Positions 14,162 through 23,247 are shown, numbered from the stretch's first letter. The stretch: 47,027 bases of DNA from Alphaproteobacteria bacterium (GCA_028871345.1 JAGWNK010000031.1:1-47027); one strand, 5' to 3'. Notes: generated by a model not told the origin, from the letters alone. Made by a program: numbers and translations.

Positions 14162-16088
14162 CGGTGACCGCCTGGGCCTTGCGCGCATCGTCCACAACAT
14201 GGGGTGTGATGAGCACCATCAATTCGGTCTTGTTCTGCGCGGTGCCGTTGTTGCCGAAGAGGTTTCCCAGCACCGGGATGTCCTGAAGATAAGGAAACCC
14301 CTTCTTGGTCTTGGTGATCTCGTTGGTGAACAATCCGCCCAGCGCGATGGTCTGGCCGTCCTCGACCGAGACGGAGCTCGTGATCTTGCGCTGCTGGATG
14401 GTGGGCGAATCGATGTTCGACGAGGCAGCGTCGGAGACGCCGCTGACTTCCTGCTCGACGTCCATCATCACCCGCCCGCCGCGGTTGACGCGCGGGGTCA
14501 CCTTGAGGATGACGCCGGTGTCGAGGTACTGCACCGCATTGACGACCGGCGCGTTGGTCCCGACGGTGCTGACCGACTGGGCCGTCAGCACCGGCACCTC
14601 GTTGCCGACCTCGAGCCGCGCCATCTGGTTGTTGAGCACCAGCACTTCCGGCGACGAGATCACGTCGACATGCGTCACGGTCCCCAGCGCATCGAGGATC
14701 GCCTGGATGCTGTTCCCGTTGGAGAACATGTAGGAAAAGCCCGGGAAGCTCGGCGTGATCGTCGGCGAAGTCGAATTGGAGAGGATGAATGTGTTCTTCG
14801 CGCTGGGTTGATAGAAGTACTGGAAGCCGAATTGGGTGTTCTTGGTCAGTGAGACTTCCGCGATCGAAGCCTCGAGCAGCACCTGCATCGGCGGCACATC
14901 GAGCTGACGCAAGGCGCTTTCGATCACGGAATATTCCCGAGGTGTGGCAAGAAACACCAAGGCGTTGTTGCTTTCGTCCCCGGTGATGTGCACGGAGCTC
15001 ATGCCTTGGCGGTTGACGCCCTCGACCGTCTCGTAGCTGCGCGATGCGCCGGACGATTGATCGGAACCGGCGGTATCCGCACCGGTCGTGGCGTCCAGGT
15101 TGTCGACCGGAGGCGCAGCTGGGCGCCGCGGCGCGGTCTGGGTCTGCACCTCGGAGCCGCCTTGCGACGCACTGCCGAAGAGCGTGCGTTTCAAGGTCTT
15201 TTCGAGGTCGGAGGCGCGGCCATTCTGGACATGATAGACGAAGATCCTGCGGTCGTTGCCGACGCCGGGCTTGTCGAGCCTCGTGACCCAGGCGCGCAGC
15301 TGCTGGAGGTAGCGGCGTTGAGGTGCGATCGCCAGCACCGTATTCAACCGGTCGATCGGCACCAGCTTCACCACATCGGCCGCCGGACTGGTGAGCCCGC
15401 CCAGGACGCTGTTGAGCTCCTTGACGAGTTCTTCGGCATCCATGTTCTGCGCCGTGAACAACTCGAAGGTCATGCCGGACAGCCAGTTGACGTCCAGCAG
15501 CGCGATGTCCTCGCCGATCGTCCGGCGTTGCTCGGCCGTGCCTTCGACGATGAGGAGGTTGCGCGACGGATCGACCCGGACCGTGCCTTCGTGCTCGGTC
15601 AAGGGCTGCAGCAGCTTCTGCAACGCGGCGGCATTGACGTATTTGACGTGGAACAGCTCGACGCCGTAGCCCGGCGATGCGCCGCCTGTCGCCTTTACCG
15701 GGCCGAGATCGCTATGCGCCGCAGCGAGCGGCACGATGCGGTAGAGGCCGTGCGAGTACACCAGGGCCATGCCGTTGAGGCTGAGCGCCTCGTCGAGCGC
15801 CGGCAGCACGGCATCGCGCGCCAGAGGTTGATTGGTCTGGATGGTGACCGTGCCCTGGACATTGGCGGCGATTTCGTAATTGAGCTTGAGGTAGTCGCCA
15901 AGGATCGCCTTGGCGACATCGCGCACGTCGGCGTTGACGAAGTTGAGCGTAACGCCTTGGTCGCTGGCGTTGCTGGTTCCGGGCGGCGGTGCCGACGCGG
16001 CCGGTGGGTTCGCCGGCGCCGGCGCCACGACAAAGCACAGCAGCCAGACGAACCGGGCGATGGCTCGAACTCCGTCGAACCGTTGCAT
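14109..16088 (-). CDS. gspD: Type II secretion secretin GspD
   Basis: 659 residues from ATG 16088, preceded by GTGGGGGG. Signal peptide about 1-26 (FVWLLCFVVAPAPA). The periplasmic modules are in order: N0 (VTLNFVNADVRDVAKAILGD), N1 (VELFHVKYVNAAALQKLL), N2 (FELFTAQNMDAEELVKEL) and N3 (FVYHVQNGRASDLEKTL, with a Gln/Ala/Ser-rich insert). The outer-membrane secretin domain contains VGNEVPVLT, LDTGVILKVTPRV and GFPYLQDIPVLGNLFG. It forms the outer-membrane pore of the T2SS. The 100-base gap from gspC could hold a separate promoter for gspD-gspK. Confidence 0.95.
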   Translation of the reverse strand: MQRFDGVRAIARFVWLLCFVVAPAPANPPAASAPPPGTSNASDQGVTLNFVNADVRDVAKAILGDYLKLNYEIAANVQGTVTIQTNQPLARDAVLPALDEALSLNGMALVYSHGLYRIVPLAAAHSDLGPVKATGGASPGYGVELFHVKYVNAAALQKLLQPLTEHEGTVRVDPSRNLLIVEGTAEQRRTIGEDIALLDVNWLSGMTFELFTAQNMDAEELVKELNSVLGGLTSPAADVVKLVPIDRLNTVLAIAPQRRYLQQLRAWVTRLDKPGVGNDRRIFVYHVQNGRASDLEKTLKRTLFGSASQGGSEVQTQTAPRRPAAPPVDNLDATTGADTAGSDQSSGASRSYETVEGVNRQGMSSVHITGDESNNALVFLATPREYSVIESALRQLDVPPMQVLLEASIAEVSLTKNTQFGFQYFYQPSAKNTFILSNSTSPTITPSFPGFSYMFSNGNSIQAILDALGTVTHVDVISSPEVLVLNNQMARLEVGNEVPVLTAQSVSTVGTNAPVVNAVQYLDTGVILKVTPRVNRGGRVMMDVEQEVSGVSDAASSNIDSPTIQQRKITSSVSVEDGQTIALGGLFTNEITKTKKGFPYLQDIPVLGNLFGNNGTAQNKTELMVLITPHVVDDARKAQAVTDELRKKLPDVQPLFEQK

Positions 16089-16188
16089 GCAGCCCCCCAC
16101 ATTCCCTACGGGCAGGTTCAATCAATACGCCTTTGGTGGGATTTGCAACCCCGCCCGACAACGGTGATTCATCTTGTTGCGTTCACGA

Positions 16189-16680
16189 TTAAGGCGGGTG
16201 ATTGCGGCTCAGCGACAGGACTTGGTCGCTACCGTTGGATCGCATCACGACGTGATCCTCGCCGATTTCGACGACCTGCCAGCCGTCGATGCTGCCGCCT
16301 GTGGTGAGCGCCACGGCCAGCGGCTGGGACGAAGTCTTGAGAAGCGCCAGCCTTGTCCCGCGGTCCAGAATGATCCCCACCAAGGAAAGATCCCCGACCG
16401 AAGCACTGCCGCCCTGCCCGCCCGAGAGCGTGTCGGTAAACGCTGCGACGGGCGTCCTCTGCGGATTGAAGATCGGCCGTGAGTCGATCACGGCGAAGGC
16501 GTCGCTGGGCGGCGCGATGAAGGCCTTTGCGGCGACGTCCGGCAGCGGATGCCCCACCACCGCAGCCGCGGCCGGGGTCCAGCTGGGCAGTGGAGCGAGT
16601 GCCAGGTAAGCGAGCATGCCGGCAAGCGCGGCGCATGTCCCGGCCAGCCACCAGCGCAAAGCGGAGACGCTCATAGTCAT
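16189..16680 (-). CDS. gspC: T2SS inner-membrane GspC-like protein, HR domain only
   Basis: 163 residues; ATG 16680 overlaps the gspM stop as ATGA. One membrane segment (about 9-28, WWLAGTCAALAGMLAYLAL) is followed by a linker and a homology-region domain with SRPIFNPQRTPV, LSLVGIILDRGTRLALL, GGSIDGWQVVEI and VVMRSNGSDQVLSL. GspC links the inner-membrane platform to the secretin. The protein ends after the HR domain, so the C-terminal PDZ or coiled coil of enterobacterial GspC is missing. It might also be annotated as a GspN-type protein. Confidence 0.75.
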   Translation of the reverse strand: MTMSVSALRWWLAGTCAALAGMLAYLALAPLPSWTPAAAAVVGHPLPDVAAKAFIAPPSDAFAVIDSRPIFNPQRTPVAAFTDTLSGGQGGSASVGDLSLVGIILDRGTRLALLKTSSQPLAVALTTGGSIDGWQVVEIGEDHVVMRSNGSDQVLSLSRNHPP

Positions 16681-17255
16681 CGCCGGCCGCTCCAGTGATA
16701 GGCGCGAACGGTCCAACGCACTTCAAGCGTGGGATCGGGGGCCTGGGGATTATCCGGCGTCCAGTTGGGCTGGATCAACAAGTCGGCATCGTCGATGAAA
16801 TAGTAGGGTGTGTGCGTTTCGACGGCGTAGGTCAGCGCGCGCAGACGCGACAGCGGCAATGTCAGATCGTATCGGATGGCCACCACGTCGAAGCCCCGCA
16901 CGCTCTCGACCGGAAGAAGCTGGGCGCTGACGAGCGTGCCGCGGTTGGCCGCAACAATCGTCGCCATCTCGCTCTGCAGGCTCGATTGCGCCAGCGCGGC
17001 GCTCCCGGCGGAGACGAGCCCGGGAACCGTGGCCGCATTGGCGCGCAGCACGCGCAACTCATCCTCCAGCTGCGGCCGTCGCGCCACGACAGCCTGCTCG
17101 GCCTCGATCTGGCTTTTGAGGTCGGCGATGTCGTCGTGCTGCGCCACCAGCGCCGCCGCGAACGGCAGGACGACGAGCAGCATCAGCAATGCCGCGGCGC
17201 CCGCCAGCATCAGGAAGGCGCCGTGCCGCCCGCGCAGGGAGTCGGGAACGCTCAT
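16677..17255 (-). CDS. gspM: T2SS inner-membrane protein GspM
   Basis: 192 residues; ATG 17255 overlaps the gspL stop as ATGA. A membrane anchor (about 13-38) leads into a coiled-coil segment (HDDIADLKSQIEAEQAVVARRPQLEDELRVLRAN) and a small ferredoxin-like periplasmic domain ending in YYFIDDADLLIQ. This matches GspM of the T2SSM_b type, which partners GspL. Assigned by build and gene order more than by strong motifs. Confidence 0.78.
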   Translation of the reverse strand: MSVPDSLRGRHGAFLMLAGAAALLMLLVVLPFAAALVAQHDDIADLKSQIEAEQAVVARRPQLEDELRVLRANAATVPGLVSAGSAALAQSSLQSEMATIVAANRGTLVSAQLLPVESVRGFDVVAIRYDLTLPLSRLRALTYAVETHTPYYFIDDADLLIQPNWTPDNPQAPDPTLEVRWTVRAYHWSGRR

Positions 17256-18337
17256 GGCCGCCCCACCGGTTTCACGTCGAAGCTGAGGTCAAAACGCTCG
17301 GTGCCGTTTTGGGCGCCCTCCAGCGGCGCACCGAACTGGGCGTTGGAGAACAGCGGGCGTCGACCGATGGCGCCGATGAGATCGGAAGGCGATTTCGACA
17401 AGCCGCTGATGTGCGCTTTGCCGCCCTTGATCTGGAGCTCGGTCAGCCAGGTGCCGTCCGGCAAGGCGTCGGTGACCTGCGCCAGGACGTCGAGCAGCAA
17501 AGGCGCGCGCTTCTGCGCCGCCGGAAACTCGATCTGGGTGCGCAGGTCACGCACGTCCCGCTGCATGCGGTGGACCGCGGCGACCTGCTCATCCATCGAC
17601 ACGAGCTGAGTCATCAACTGGTCGTCCTCGGCAGCGCCGCGCAGATAGATGCCGGTGAGTAATGCCGCCAGCAGCACGATCGCGGCAACACCGAGCGCGA
17701 AGGCGCCATATCTCAGCCACCACAGGCGCAGGAACGCGTTGCGGTCGATGGGAAAGACGCGCGGGTCCGCCGCACGCGGATCGCCTTCGAAGCGAATGCT
17801 GCCGACACCAAGGCCGGAAGCTCGGCAGAGCGCCACGGCCTTGTCCACTTCGGCGCGCATGACGGCACGCAGCCCCACCCGCGCAACGCGCCCGGACCGA
17901 ACCGATGCGCAATCGAAATAGAGCTGGTCCGGACGGATCGGGCATAGCCGCTCCAGCTCGAAGGCTGCGGCCTGGCGCAAGGTCGCGCCGGAGGCGGCCG
18001 GCAGTTCGAGATCCAGATGCAGCACGCTTGATCGGGGAAAGCGCAAGACGACGTTGCGCGTCCCGTTCAGCGCGGTCCGCGCCTGCGGCGTCGCTGCGAT
18101 GGTGTCGTGGCAGGCGGCGCGCGGCGCCCGCGCGATCACCTGCTCGCCGCCCGCGTTCACGCGCGCGAGCACGATCTCGTCGGCGCCCATGTCGATGCAC
18201 AGATGCTGCCGGTCGTCGCGCAAGCGGCCGGCAAACTTCTCGCGCAGGACGACGGCCAACTCGGCGCGCCATTCCGCCAGAAGCGTGACCGCCACGGCCC
18301 GCAGATCACTGTGACCGGAAGAATGCGTCGCGGTCAT
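17252..18337 (-). CDS. gspL: T2SS assembly platform protein GspL
   Basis: 361 residues; ATG 18337 overlaps the gspJ stop as ATGA. The cytoplasmic actin-like part (about 1-200) contains LCIDMGADEIVLARV, VVLRFPRSSVLHLDLELP, AAFELERLCPI and a C-terminal acidic segment. One membrane helix (WLRYGAFALGVAAIVLLAALL) and a PilN-like periplasmic ferredoxin fold follow (LPDGTWLTELQIKGGKAHISG). GspL binds the GspE ATPase and couples ATP hydrolysis to the pseudopilus. Confidence 0.85.
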   Translation of the reverse strand: MTATHSSGHSDLRAVAVTLLAEWRAELAVVLREKFAGRLRDDRQHLCIDMGADEIVLARVNAGGEQVIARAPRAACHDTIAATPQARTALNGTRNVVLRFPRSSVLHLDLELPAASGATLRQAAAFELERLCPIRPDQLYFDCASVRSGRVARVGLRAVMRAEVDKAVALCRASGLGVGSIRFEGDPRAADPRVFPIDRNAFLRLWWLRYGAFALGVAAIVLLAALLTGIYLRGAAEDDQLMTQLVSMDEQVAAVHRMQRDVRDLRTQIEFPAAQKRAPLLLDVLAQVTDALPDGTWLTELQIKGGKAHISGLSKSPSDLIGAIGRRPLFSNAQFGAPLEGAQNGTERFDLSFDVKPVGRP

Positions 18338-18975
18338 ATCCTGCCCTGGCAATAATGGGTGAGCTGGTCGTAGACGCAGCCCTGATCGACCGACACATGT
18401 GTCGCAACGGTGAGCTCCGGCCACACCGTATGTCCGTCGACCAAGGTGGCGCGCACGCGCACCAGCGATGGAATGGTCACCGCGCCGCTCCAGTCGCGGC
18501 GCCAGGCGGGCGGATCGCGCGGCGAATAGGCGCCGAAATAATCGATGTCGAGGGAGCGCACGCCTTTCAGCAGCGTCGCGGCAAGGCGCGGCCGGCTGTC
18601 GGGTGAAAGCTCCAGCGCCGTCCACATCGCCAGGCTGCGGACGCCGTTTTGCGTCACCGTTCCGATGGTGACCCATTCGAGCGCGCCGCGCGGCGACTTG
18701 GCCGGAGCCAGGAAGGTCAGCCTGTCCGGGCCGCCCTCGAAAGCGGCATGGGCGTCGGTCGCGGAAACACGGATAAACAGGGGATAGGCGGCGGCGATCT
18801 CATTCGACAGCGTGGCCTGCGCGGCAAGCACGCGGTCGGTGCCGGCGGCGGACGATTCCGCAGTTTCCCAAACGCGCGTTCCGAAGCGCACGCCGCCGAA
18901 CAGGACGACGGTGAGCATGGCGAGAAGCGCGGTCGCAATCAGCAATTCGAGCAAGGTGAAGCCGGCGGATTTCAT
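18334..18975 (-). CDS. gspJ: T2SS minor pseudopilin GspJ
   Basis: 213 residues; ATG 18975 overlaps the gspI stop as ATGA. Prepilin motif MKSAG|FTLLELLIATALLAML with Glu at +5, then a periplasmic beta domain (GGPDRLTFLAPA, RGALEWVTIG, GVRSLDIDYFG, RVRATLVDG). GspJ forms the tip complex with GspI and GspK. Length and late-domain strand pattern fit the family. Confidence 0.88.
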   Translation of the reverse strand: MKSAGFTLLELLIATALLAMLTVVLFGGVRFGTRVWETAESSAAGTDRVLAAQATLSNEIAAAYPLFIRVSATDAHAAFEGGPDRLTFLAPAKSPRGALEWVTIGTVTQNGVRSLAMWTALELSPDSRPRLAATLLKGVRSLDIDYFGAYSPRDPPAWRRDWSGAVTIPSLVRVRATLVDGHTVWPELTVATHVSVDQGCVYDQLTHYCQGRI

Positions 18976-19421
18976 GGCTGCGCTTCCGCGATCAGCCGCA
19001 GCGCGTTGAGCGTCAATTGGCGCCGCTTGCGCGGCTCGCGCCACGACACCGATACGATGACTTCGCCGGCGCGGCCGGCCCAGGCCGTCCGGTCGTCGTC
19101 GCTGCCATAGGGCACGACCCGCACCTGCCAGGCATAGCCGCCCGAAGTGCCGTCGGTCTCGCCGAAAGCGGTTCCCGGATCGGCCATCGTCTGTGCCAGC
19201 AGCGTGGCGGCGAAGGCGCGCGCCGACGCCTCGGCCCGGTCGCTGCGGCCGCGCGCCAAGGACAGCGAGAAGCCGGCCAGCAGCACCGCCAATCCGACGC
19301 TGAGGATGGCGAGCGCCACCAGCAGCTCGAGCAGCGTGAACCCCCGCTCGCTGCATCGCCCGTTACCAGCTCGCGATTTGCGGCTTGCCGGACGCGCTTG
19401 CCTTCTCACCCTTTGCGCCAT
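18972..19421 (-). CDS. gspI: T2SS minor pseudopilin GspI
   Basis: Prepilin motif SERG|FTLLELLVALAILSVG with Glu at +5. The C-terminal part contains YAWQVRVVP and VIVSVSWREPRKRRQLTL, a typical GspI ending. The start is uncertain: ATG 19421 gives 149 residues and overlaps gspG by 59 bases. ATG 19445 and GTG 19409 are in frame too, and an ATG near the gspG stop is out of frame. The tight overlap leaves no room for gspH, which normally lies between gspG and gspI. Confidence 0.85.
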   Translation of the reverse strand: MAQRVRRQARPASRKSRAGNGRCSERGFTLLELLVALAILSVGLAVLLAGFSLSLARGRSDRAEASARAFAATLLAQTMADPGTAFGETDGTSGGYAWQVRVVPYGSDDDRTAWAGRAGEVIVSVSWREPRKRRQLTLNALRLIAEAQP

Positions 19422-19797
19422 TGCTGTAGAGATCATACTCGCCATGCTGCCCCGGCGAACGGTAGTTGTAGGGCCTTCCCCAAGGATCCACCAAATCGGT
19501 CGTCTTCTTCACATAAGGGCCGTTCCAGTTGTCGACGCCTGGCGGCGCCACGAGCAGGGCGTTGAGCCCTTCGGCGGTCGTAGGATAGCGGCCGACGTCG
19601 TATTTGAAGAGGTCGAGACCGGCGGAGAGGTTGGAAACCTCGGTCTTGGCCGTCGAGACCTTTGCGCTCTCCAGATAGTGCAGCACCATCGGCGTGGCGA
19701 TGGCCGCCAACAGGCCGAGAATTGCCAGGACGACCAGAAGCTCCATCAGCGTGTAGCCGTCTTGGCGGCGGCGTTTGCGGGTACGGATGATGGGCAT
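19363..19797 (-). CDS. gspG: T2SS major pseudopilin GspG
   Basis: 144 residues from ATG 19797 with GAGGTGG upstream. Prepilin motif RRQDG|YTLMELLVVLAILGLLAA, where the first mature residue is Tyr rather than Phe and Glu is at +5. The family body is intact: LFKYDVGRYPTTAEGLNALL, WNGPYVKK, DPWGRPYNYRSPGQHGEYDLYS. It is the main pseudopilus subunit. It begins 9 bases after gspF. Confidence 0.95.
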   Translation of the reverse strand: MPIIRTRKRRRQDGYTLMELLVVLAILGLLAAIATPMVLHYLESAKVSTAKTEVSNLSAGLDLFKYDVGRYPTTAEGLNALLVAPPGVDNWNGPYVKKTTDLVDPWGRPYNYRSPGQHGEYDLYSNGAKGEKASASGKPQIASW

Positions 19798-19806
19798 GAT
19801 CCACCT

Positions 19807-21027
19807 CTACTGCTGGGCCAGTTCGTTGACGCTCAGGATGGCGACGAGAAGCGATGCGATCAGCCCGGCCACGATCAATCCGAGCACGATGGTGAGCACG
19901 GGCACAAGCAGGGCCAACAGCCGGTCCACCTTGTGCTTGATGCGGACCGCGTCGAGATCTGCCTGGCGCAGGAGCATGTCGTCGAGCTTGCCGGATTCCT
20001 CGCCGATCCGGACGAGATCGACCGCCATGCCCGGAAACAAGCCGGTGCGATCCAGGCGCTGCGCCAGCCTTTCGCCTTCGCGCAGGCCGGTGGCGGCTTC
20101 GCCGAGGGCGCGCGCCAAGACCGTGTTGCCCACGACTTCCTTCGACATCGCCAGGGCTGAGGGCACCGGCACGCCGCTCTGCAACAGCATGCCGAAGGTG
20201 CGCATCAGGCGCTCGATTTCGATCGAAACCATCAGCGGACCCAGCACCGGAAGGCGTATCAACGACGCATCGACCTTGTAGCGGAATTCGGGCCCGCGCA
20301 GACCGTGCCGAAACCACACCGTGAACGCGACGGCGCCCAGAACCATGATCCAGCCGTACATCCGCACCACCGCGCCGACGTCGAGTACGATACGGGTGGG
20401 CAGCGGCAGAGACTTGCCGGCCTCCGCGAACAGCGACTCGAACTCGGGCAGCACGAAGACCATGATCAACAGCACCGAGCCGCCTGCGGTCAGCAGCAGC
20501 AGACAGGGATAGATCAGCGCCGACAGGATCGTCTCGCGGATGGCGAGCGAGCGGGCGATGTAATCCGACAACTGTTGCAGCGACTCGCCCAGCGTGCCGC
20601 CCGCCTCGCCGGCCCGGATCATGCTGATATAGAAGCGGGGAAACCGGGCATCCGCGCCGAGTGCGCCTGCAAAAGTGGTGCCCTTGCGCACGCGCTCGCG
20701 CACCGCCGTCAGCGGTTCCTTGAGCCGGCCGATGTCGCTGAGCCCCACCAAAATCGCCAGCGCGCGGTCGAGGTCGAGGCCCGCCTTCAGCAGCATCGCC
20801 AGTTCCTGCATCGCGGTGGCCAGTGCTGCGGCGGGAAAGGCGTCGCGCGACAGATACCGCTGCAGCAGATCGCCCAGCCGGCCGCGGGCGCCGCGTTCGG
20901 CGGCCGCCAGAAGATAAAGACCCTGACCGTGCAACTGGTTGAGCAGCACATCGCGCGATGGCGCCTCGTGACGGCCTTTGATGATGGCGCCGGCGCCGTT
21001 CATTGCCCGGTAGTGATAGAGCGCCAT
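19807..21027 (-). CDS. gspF: T2SS inner-membrane platform protein GspF
   Basis: 406 residues, the usual length. Two homologous cytoplasmic halves alternate with three membrane helices. Landmarks are YHYRAMNGAGAIIKG at the N-terminus, RAGEAGGTLGESLQQLSDY, LLTAGGSVLLIMVFVLPEF, IGEESGKLDDMLL and the last helix LTIVLGLIVAGLIASLL. GspF is the polytopic platform around which the pseudopilus assembles. Start ATG 21027 lies directly after the gspE stop. Confidence 0.95.
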   Translation of the reverse strand: MALYHYRAMNGAGAIIKGRHEAPSRDVLLNQLHGQGLYLLAAAERGARGRLGDLLQRYLSRDAFPAAALATAMQELAMLLKAGLDLDRALAILVGLSDIGRLKEPLTAVRERVRKGTTFAGALGADARFPRFYISMIRAGEAGGTLGESLQQLSDYIARSLAIRETILSALIYPCLLLLTAGGSVLLIMVFVLPEFESLFAEAGKSLPLPTRIVLDVGAVVRMYGWIMVLGAVAFTVWFRHGLRGPEFRYKVDASLIRLPVLGPLMVSIEIERLMRTFGMLLQSGVPVPSALAMSKEVVGNTVLARALGEAATGLREGERLAQRLDRTGLFPGMAVDLVRIGEESGKLDDMLLRQADLDAVRIKHKVDRLLALLVPVLTIVLGLIVAGLIASLLVAILSVNELAQQ

Positions 21028-21028
21028 T

Positions 21029-22762
21029 TCAGTCCGCCGCCGTCACGCGCAACACCTCGTCGATCGACGTGACGCCGGCGAGCGCCTTCCTGAAGCCGAA
21101 CGTCGCCATGCTCTGCATGCCGCCATGGAGCGCAAGCTTGCGGATCGCGGCGGCATCGGCCTTGTCCATGATCGCCTTGCGGATGGAATCGTCGACCGTG
21201 AGCACCTCCACGAGCGCCGTGCGGCCGCTGAACCCAGTGTCGCGGCAGGCCTGACAGCCGCGCGCCCGCCAGAGGCGAAGCGGGGCGCCGTTGCTGAGAC
21301 TTTCAAGACCCAACCGCTCGGCCAGCTCTGGCAGCGGCTCATAGGCTTCGCGGCAATGCGGGCACAGCACGCGCACGAGCCGCTGCGCCGCCACGCCGTT
21401 CAGGGTCGAGGACAGCAGGTAATCCTGCAGCCCCATGTCGAGAAGCCGCGTCACCGCACTGGGAGCGTCGTTGGTGTGCAGCGTCGAGAGAATAAGGTGG
21501 CCGGTGAGGGCCGCCTGCACGGCGATCTGCCCGGTCTCCTGGTCGCGGATTTCGCCGATCATCAGGATGTCGGGATCGTGGCGCAGGAACGAGCGCAAGG
21601 TGTTGGCGAAGCTGAGGCCGATCTGGCCCTTCACCTGTACCTGGTTGATCCCCGCCAGATGATATTCCACCGGGTCCTCGACGGTGAGGATCTTCTTGTC
21701 CACGGTGTTGATCTCGGTCAGCACGGCATAGAGCGTGGTGGTCTTGCCGCTGCCGGTCGGCCCGGTCACCAGCACGATGCCGTGCGGCCGCCTCGCCAGC
21801 GCGCGCAGCTGTTCGGCCACTTCGCCGTCGAAGCCGAGCGACGACAGGTCGAGCTCGACCTGGCTGCGGTCGAGGATGCGGATCACCACGCTCTCGCCGT
21901 GAATGGTGGGCGTGGTGGCGACGCGCAAGTCGACGTCGCGGCCGCGCACGGCGGTGGCGATGCGGCCGTCCTGAGGCAGGCGCCGTTCGGCGATGTTGAG
22001 CTTGGCCATGATCTTGACCCGCGACACCACGGCCGGCGCCAGGCGCAGCGGCGGAGACTCCACGGAGCGCAGCGCGCCGTCGAGGCGGTAGCGCACGCGG
22101 AACTCCGATTCCATCGGCTCCAGATGGATGTCCGAAGCTTTCAGCTCCACCGCCTGGGCGATCAGCGAATTCACCAGACGAATGACGGGCGCGTCGCTGG
22201 CGATGTCCTTCAGCCGCTCGACATCATCCTCGATGCGATCGTCTGCATAGTCCTTGGCGTGATCGCTGGCGGCCTCGGCGCGCTCGCCGCTGTCATAAAG
22301 GCGCACGAACGCCGCCTCGAAATCGGCCTGGCGGGCGATCTGCAAATTCACCGGCCGGCCCAGCGCAAATTGCGCGGCATTGATGGCCTGCAGATTGAAG
22401 GGATTGACCGCCGCGACGACGACGCCGTCGCCGTCATCCTGAAGCGGCAGGAGCATCGCTTCGCGCAGGAAACGCGCCCCGAGCTTGTCTTCCAGGATAG
22501 GCTCGTGCGGATAGTCCGGCGGTTCGGTCAGCGGCAGGTCTAGATATAAGGAGAGAGCATCGGCCAGATCCCGCTCGCTGAGCAGACCCAGCCGGGTAAG
22601 CACGGTCGCCAGGCGTTCCTTGCTCTCCGCCGCAAGGATGCGCGCCCGTTCCAGCGCGACGGGCTGCAGCTTCGCGGACTCGACGAGATACCGGACAAAG
22701 CCGCCCTCATCGCCTCGTCCATGCGTCCTTCGGGTACCGCCATCGGGATGGCGCAACGCCAT
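21029..22762 (-). CDS. gspE: T2SS ATPase GspE
   Basis: 577 residues from ATG 22762, with GGGGAGGGGAAGG upstream. The N1E/N2E domain (about 25-160) includes LVESAKLQPVALERA and LLPLQDDGDGVVVAAVNP. The ATPase core has Walker A GPTGSGKTTTLY at about 334, an Asp box, Walker B DILMIGEIRDQETG and the His box HLILSTLHTNDA. A four-Cys zinc element (CPHC, then CQAC) follows. GspE powers pseudopilus assembly at the cytoplasmic face with GspL and GspF. It is the first gene of the minus-strand T2SS run. Confidence 0.96.
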   Translation of the reverse strand: MALRHPDGGTRRTHGRGDEGGFVRYLVESAKLQPVALERARILAAESKERLATVLTRLGLLSERDLADALSLYLDLPLTEPPDYPHEPILEDKLGARFLREAMLLPLQDDGDGVVVAAVNPFNLQAINAAQFALGRPVNLQIARQADFEAAFVRLYDSGERAEAASDHAKDYADDRIEDDVERLKDIASDAPVIRLVNSLIAQAVELKASDIHLEPMESEFRVRYRLDGALRSVESPPLRLAPAVVSRVKIMAKLNIAERRLPQDGRIATAVRGRDVDLRVATTPTIHGESVVIRILDRSQVELDLSSLGFDGEVAEQLRALARRPHGIVLVTGPTGSGKTTTLYAVLTEINTVDKKILTVEDPVEYHLAGINQVQVKGQIGLSFANTLRSFLRHDPDILMIGEIRDQETGQIAVQAALTGHLILSTLHTNDAPSAVTRLLDMGLQDYLLSSTLNGVAAQRLVRVLCPHCREAYEPLPELAERLGLESLSNGAPLRLWRARGCQACRDTGFSGRTALVEVLTVDDSIRKAIMDKADAAAIRKLALHGGMQSMATFGFRKALAGVTSIDEVLRVTAAD

Positions 22763-23132
22763 GGCCTTCCCCTCCCCACCGTCGCCTAATACGGGTTCGC
22801 CGCACCCTCTATCAAGGGCGATACGGGGACAAGCTTACCACCCCCCGCGCCGGGCGCGGAAAACCGAGCCCAGCGGGCATTTCGAGACGGCCGGACGGAT
22901 GCGCCAAGGCGATCACAGTTTCGGATTCAGGCACGGCGTCGCGCAACGACACCATGGAGATTTTCAACAACGCGCCCATCGGTCCCTTTGGGAAGCGCAA
23001 TGCGGCGGAGGGACGAGAGGTTCAGTCCGGAGAACGCACGACATGCAGAGACGGCGATTTTGTTCGCGCCCGGTGCCCCGTCGAAAGCTTGGCGGATCAG
23101 GCGGACGATTAACGCATAACTACTTGATTTCA
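22763..23132. other. Intergenic region upstream of gspE
   Basis: 370 bases between gspE and tRNA-Lys, both on the minus strand. It should hold the T2SS promoter, but I recognise no clear -35/-10 pair. A GC hairpin CCGCGC-CGG-GCGCGG (22845-22859) lies about 85 bases upstream of the gspE start, with no T run in either direction to make it a terminator. Short open frames here have no family resemblance and I do not call them. Confidence 0.5.
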
Positions 23133-23207
23133 TGGCGAGCCCGGCGGGGATCGAACCCGCGACCCTCTGATTAAAAGTCAGATGCTCTACCCCTGAGCTA
23201 CGGGCTC
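23133..23207 (-). tRNA. tRNA-Lys (anticodon TTT)
   Basis: A complete cloverleaf is present on the minus strand: acceptor GAGCCCG/CGGGCTC, D arm GCTC/GAGC, anticodon stem TCTGA/TCAGA with loop CTTTTAA (anticodon TTT), and T arm GCGGG-TTCGATC-CCCGC. The discriminator is G and the CCA end is encoded. It reads AAA/AAG lysine codons. Confidence 0.97.
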
Positions 23208-23247
23208 GGCCAAGAGGGGCGGACCATATGGTCAGCGCCGCAGGTGG

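Noticed and set aside
22845..22859. GC hairpin near gspE as a terminator
   Set aside because: No T run on the 3' side in either direction and no gene ending there.
22812..23133. Short minus-strand frames between gspE and tRNA-Lys
   Set aside because: 60-70 residues each, no ribosome site or recognisable family; probably chance.
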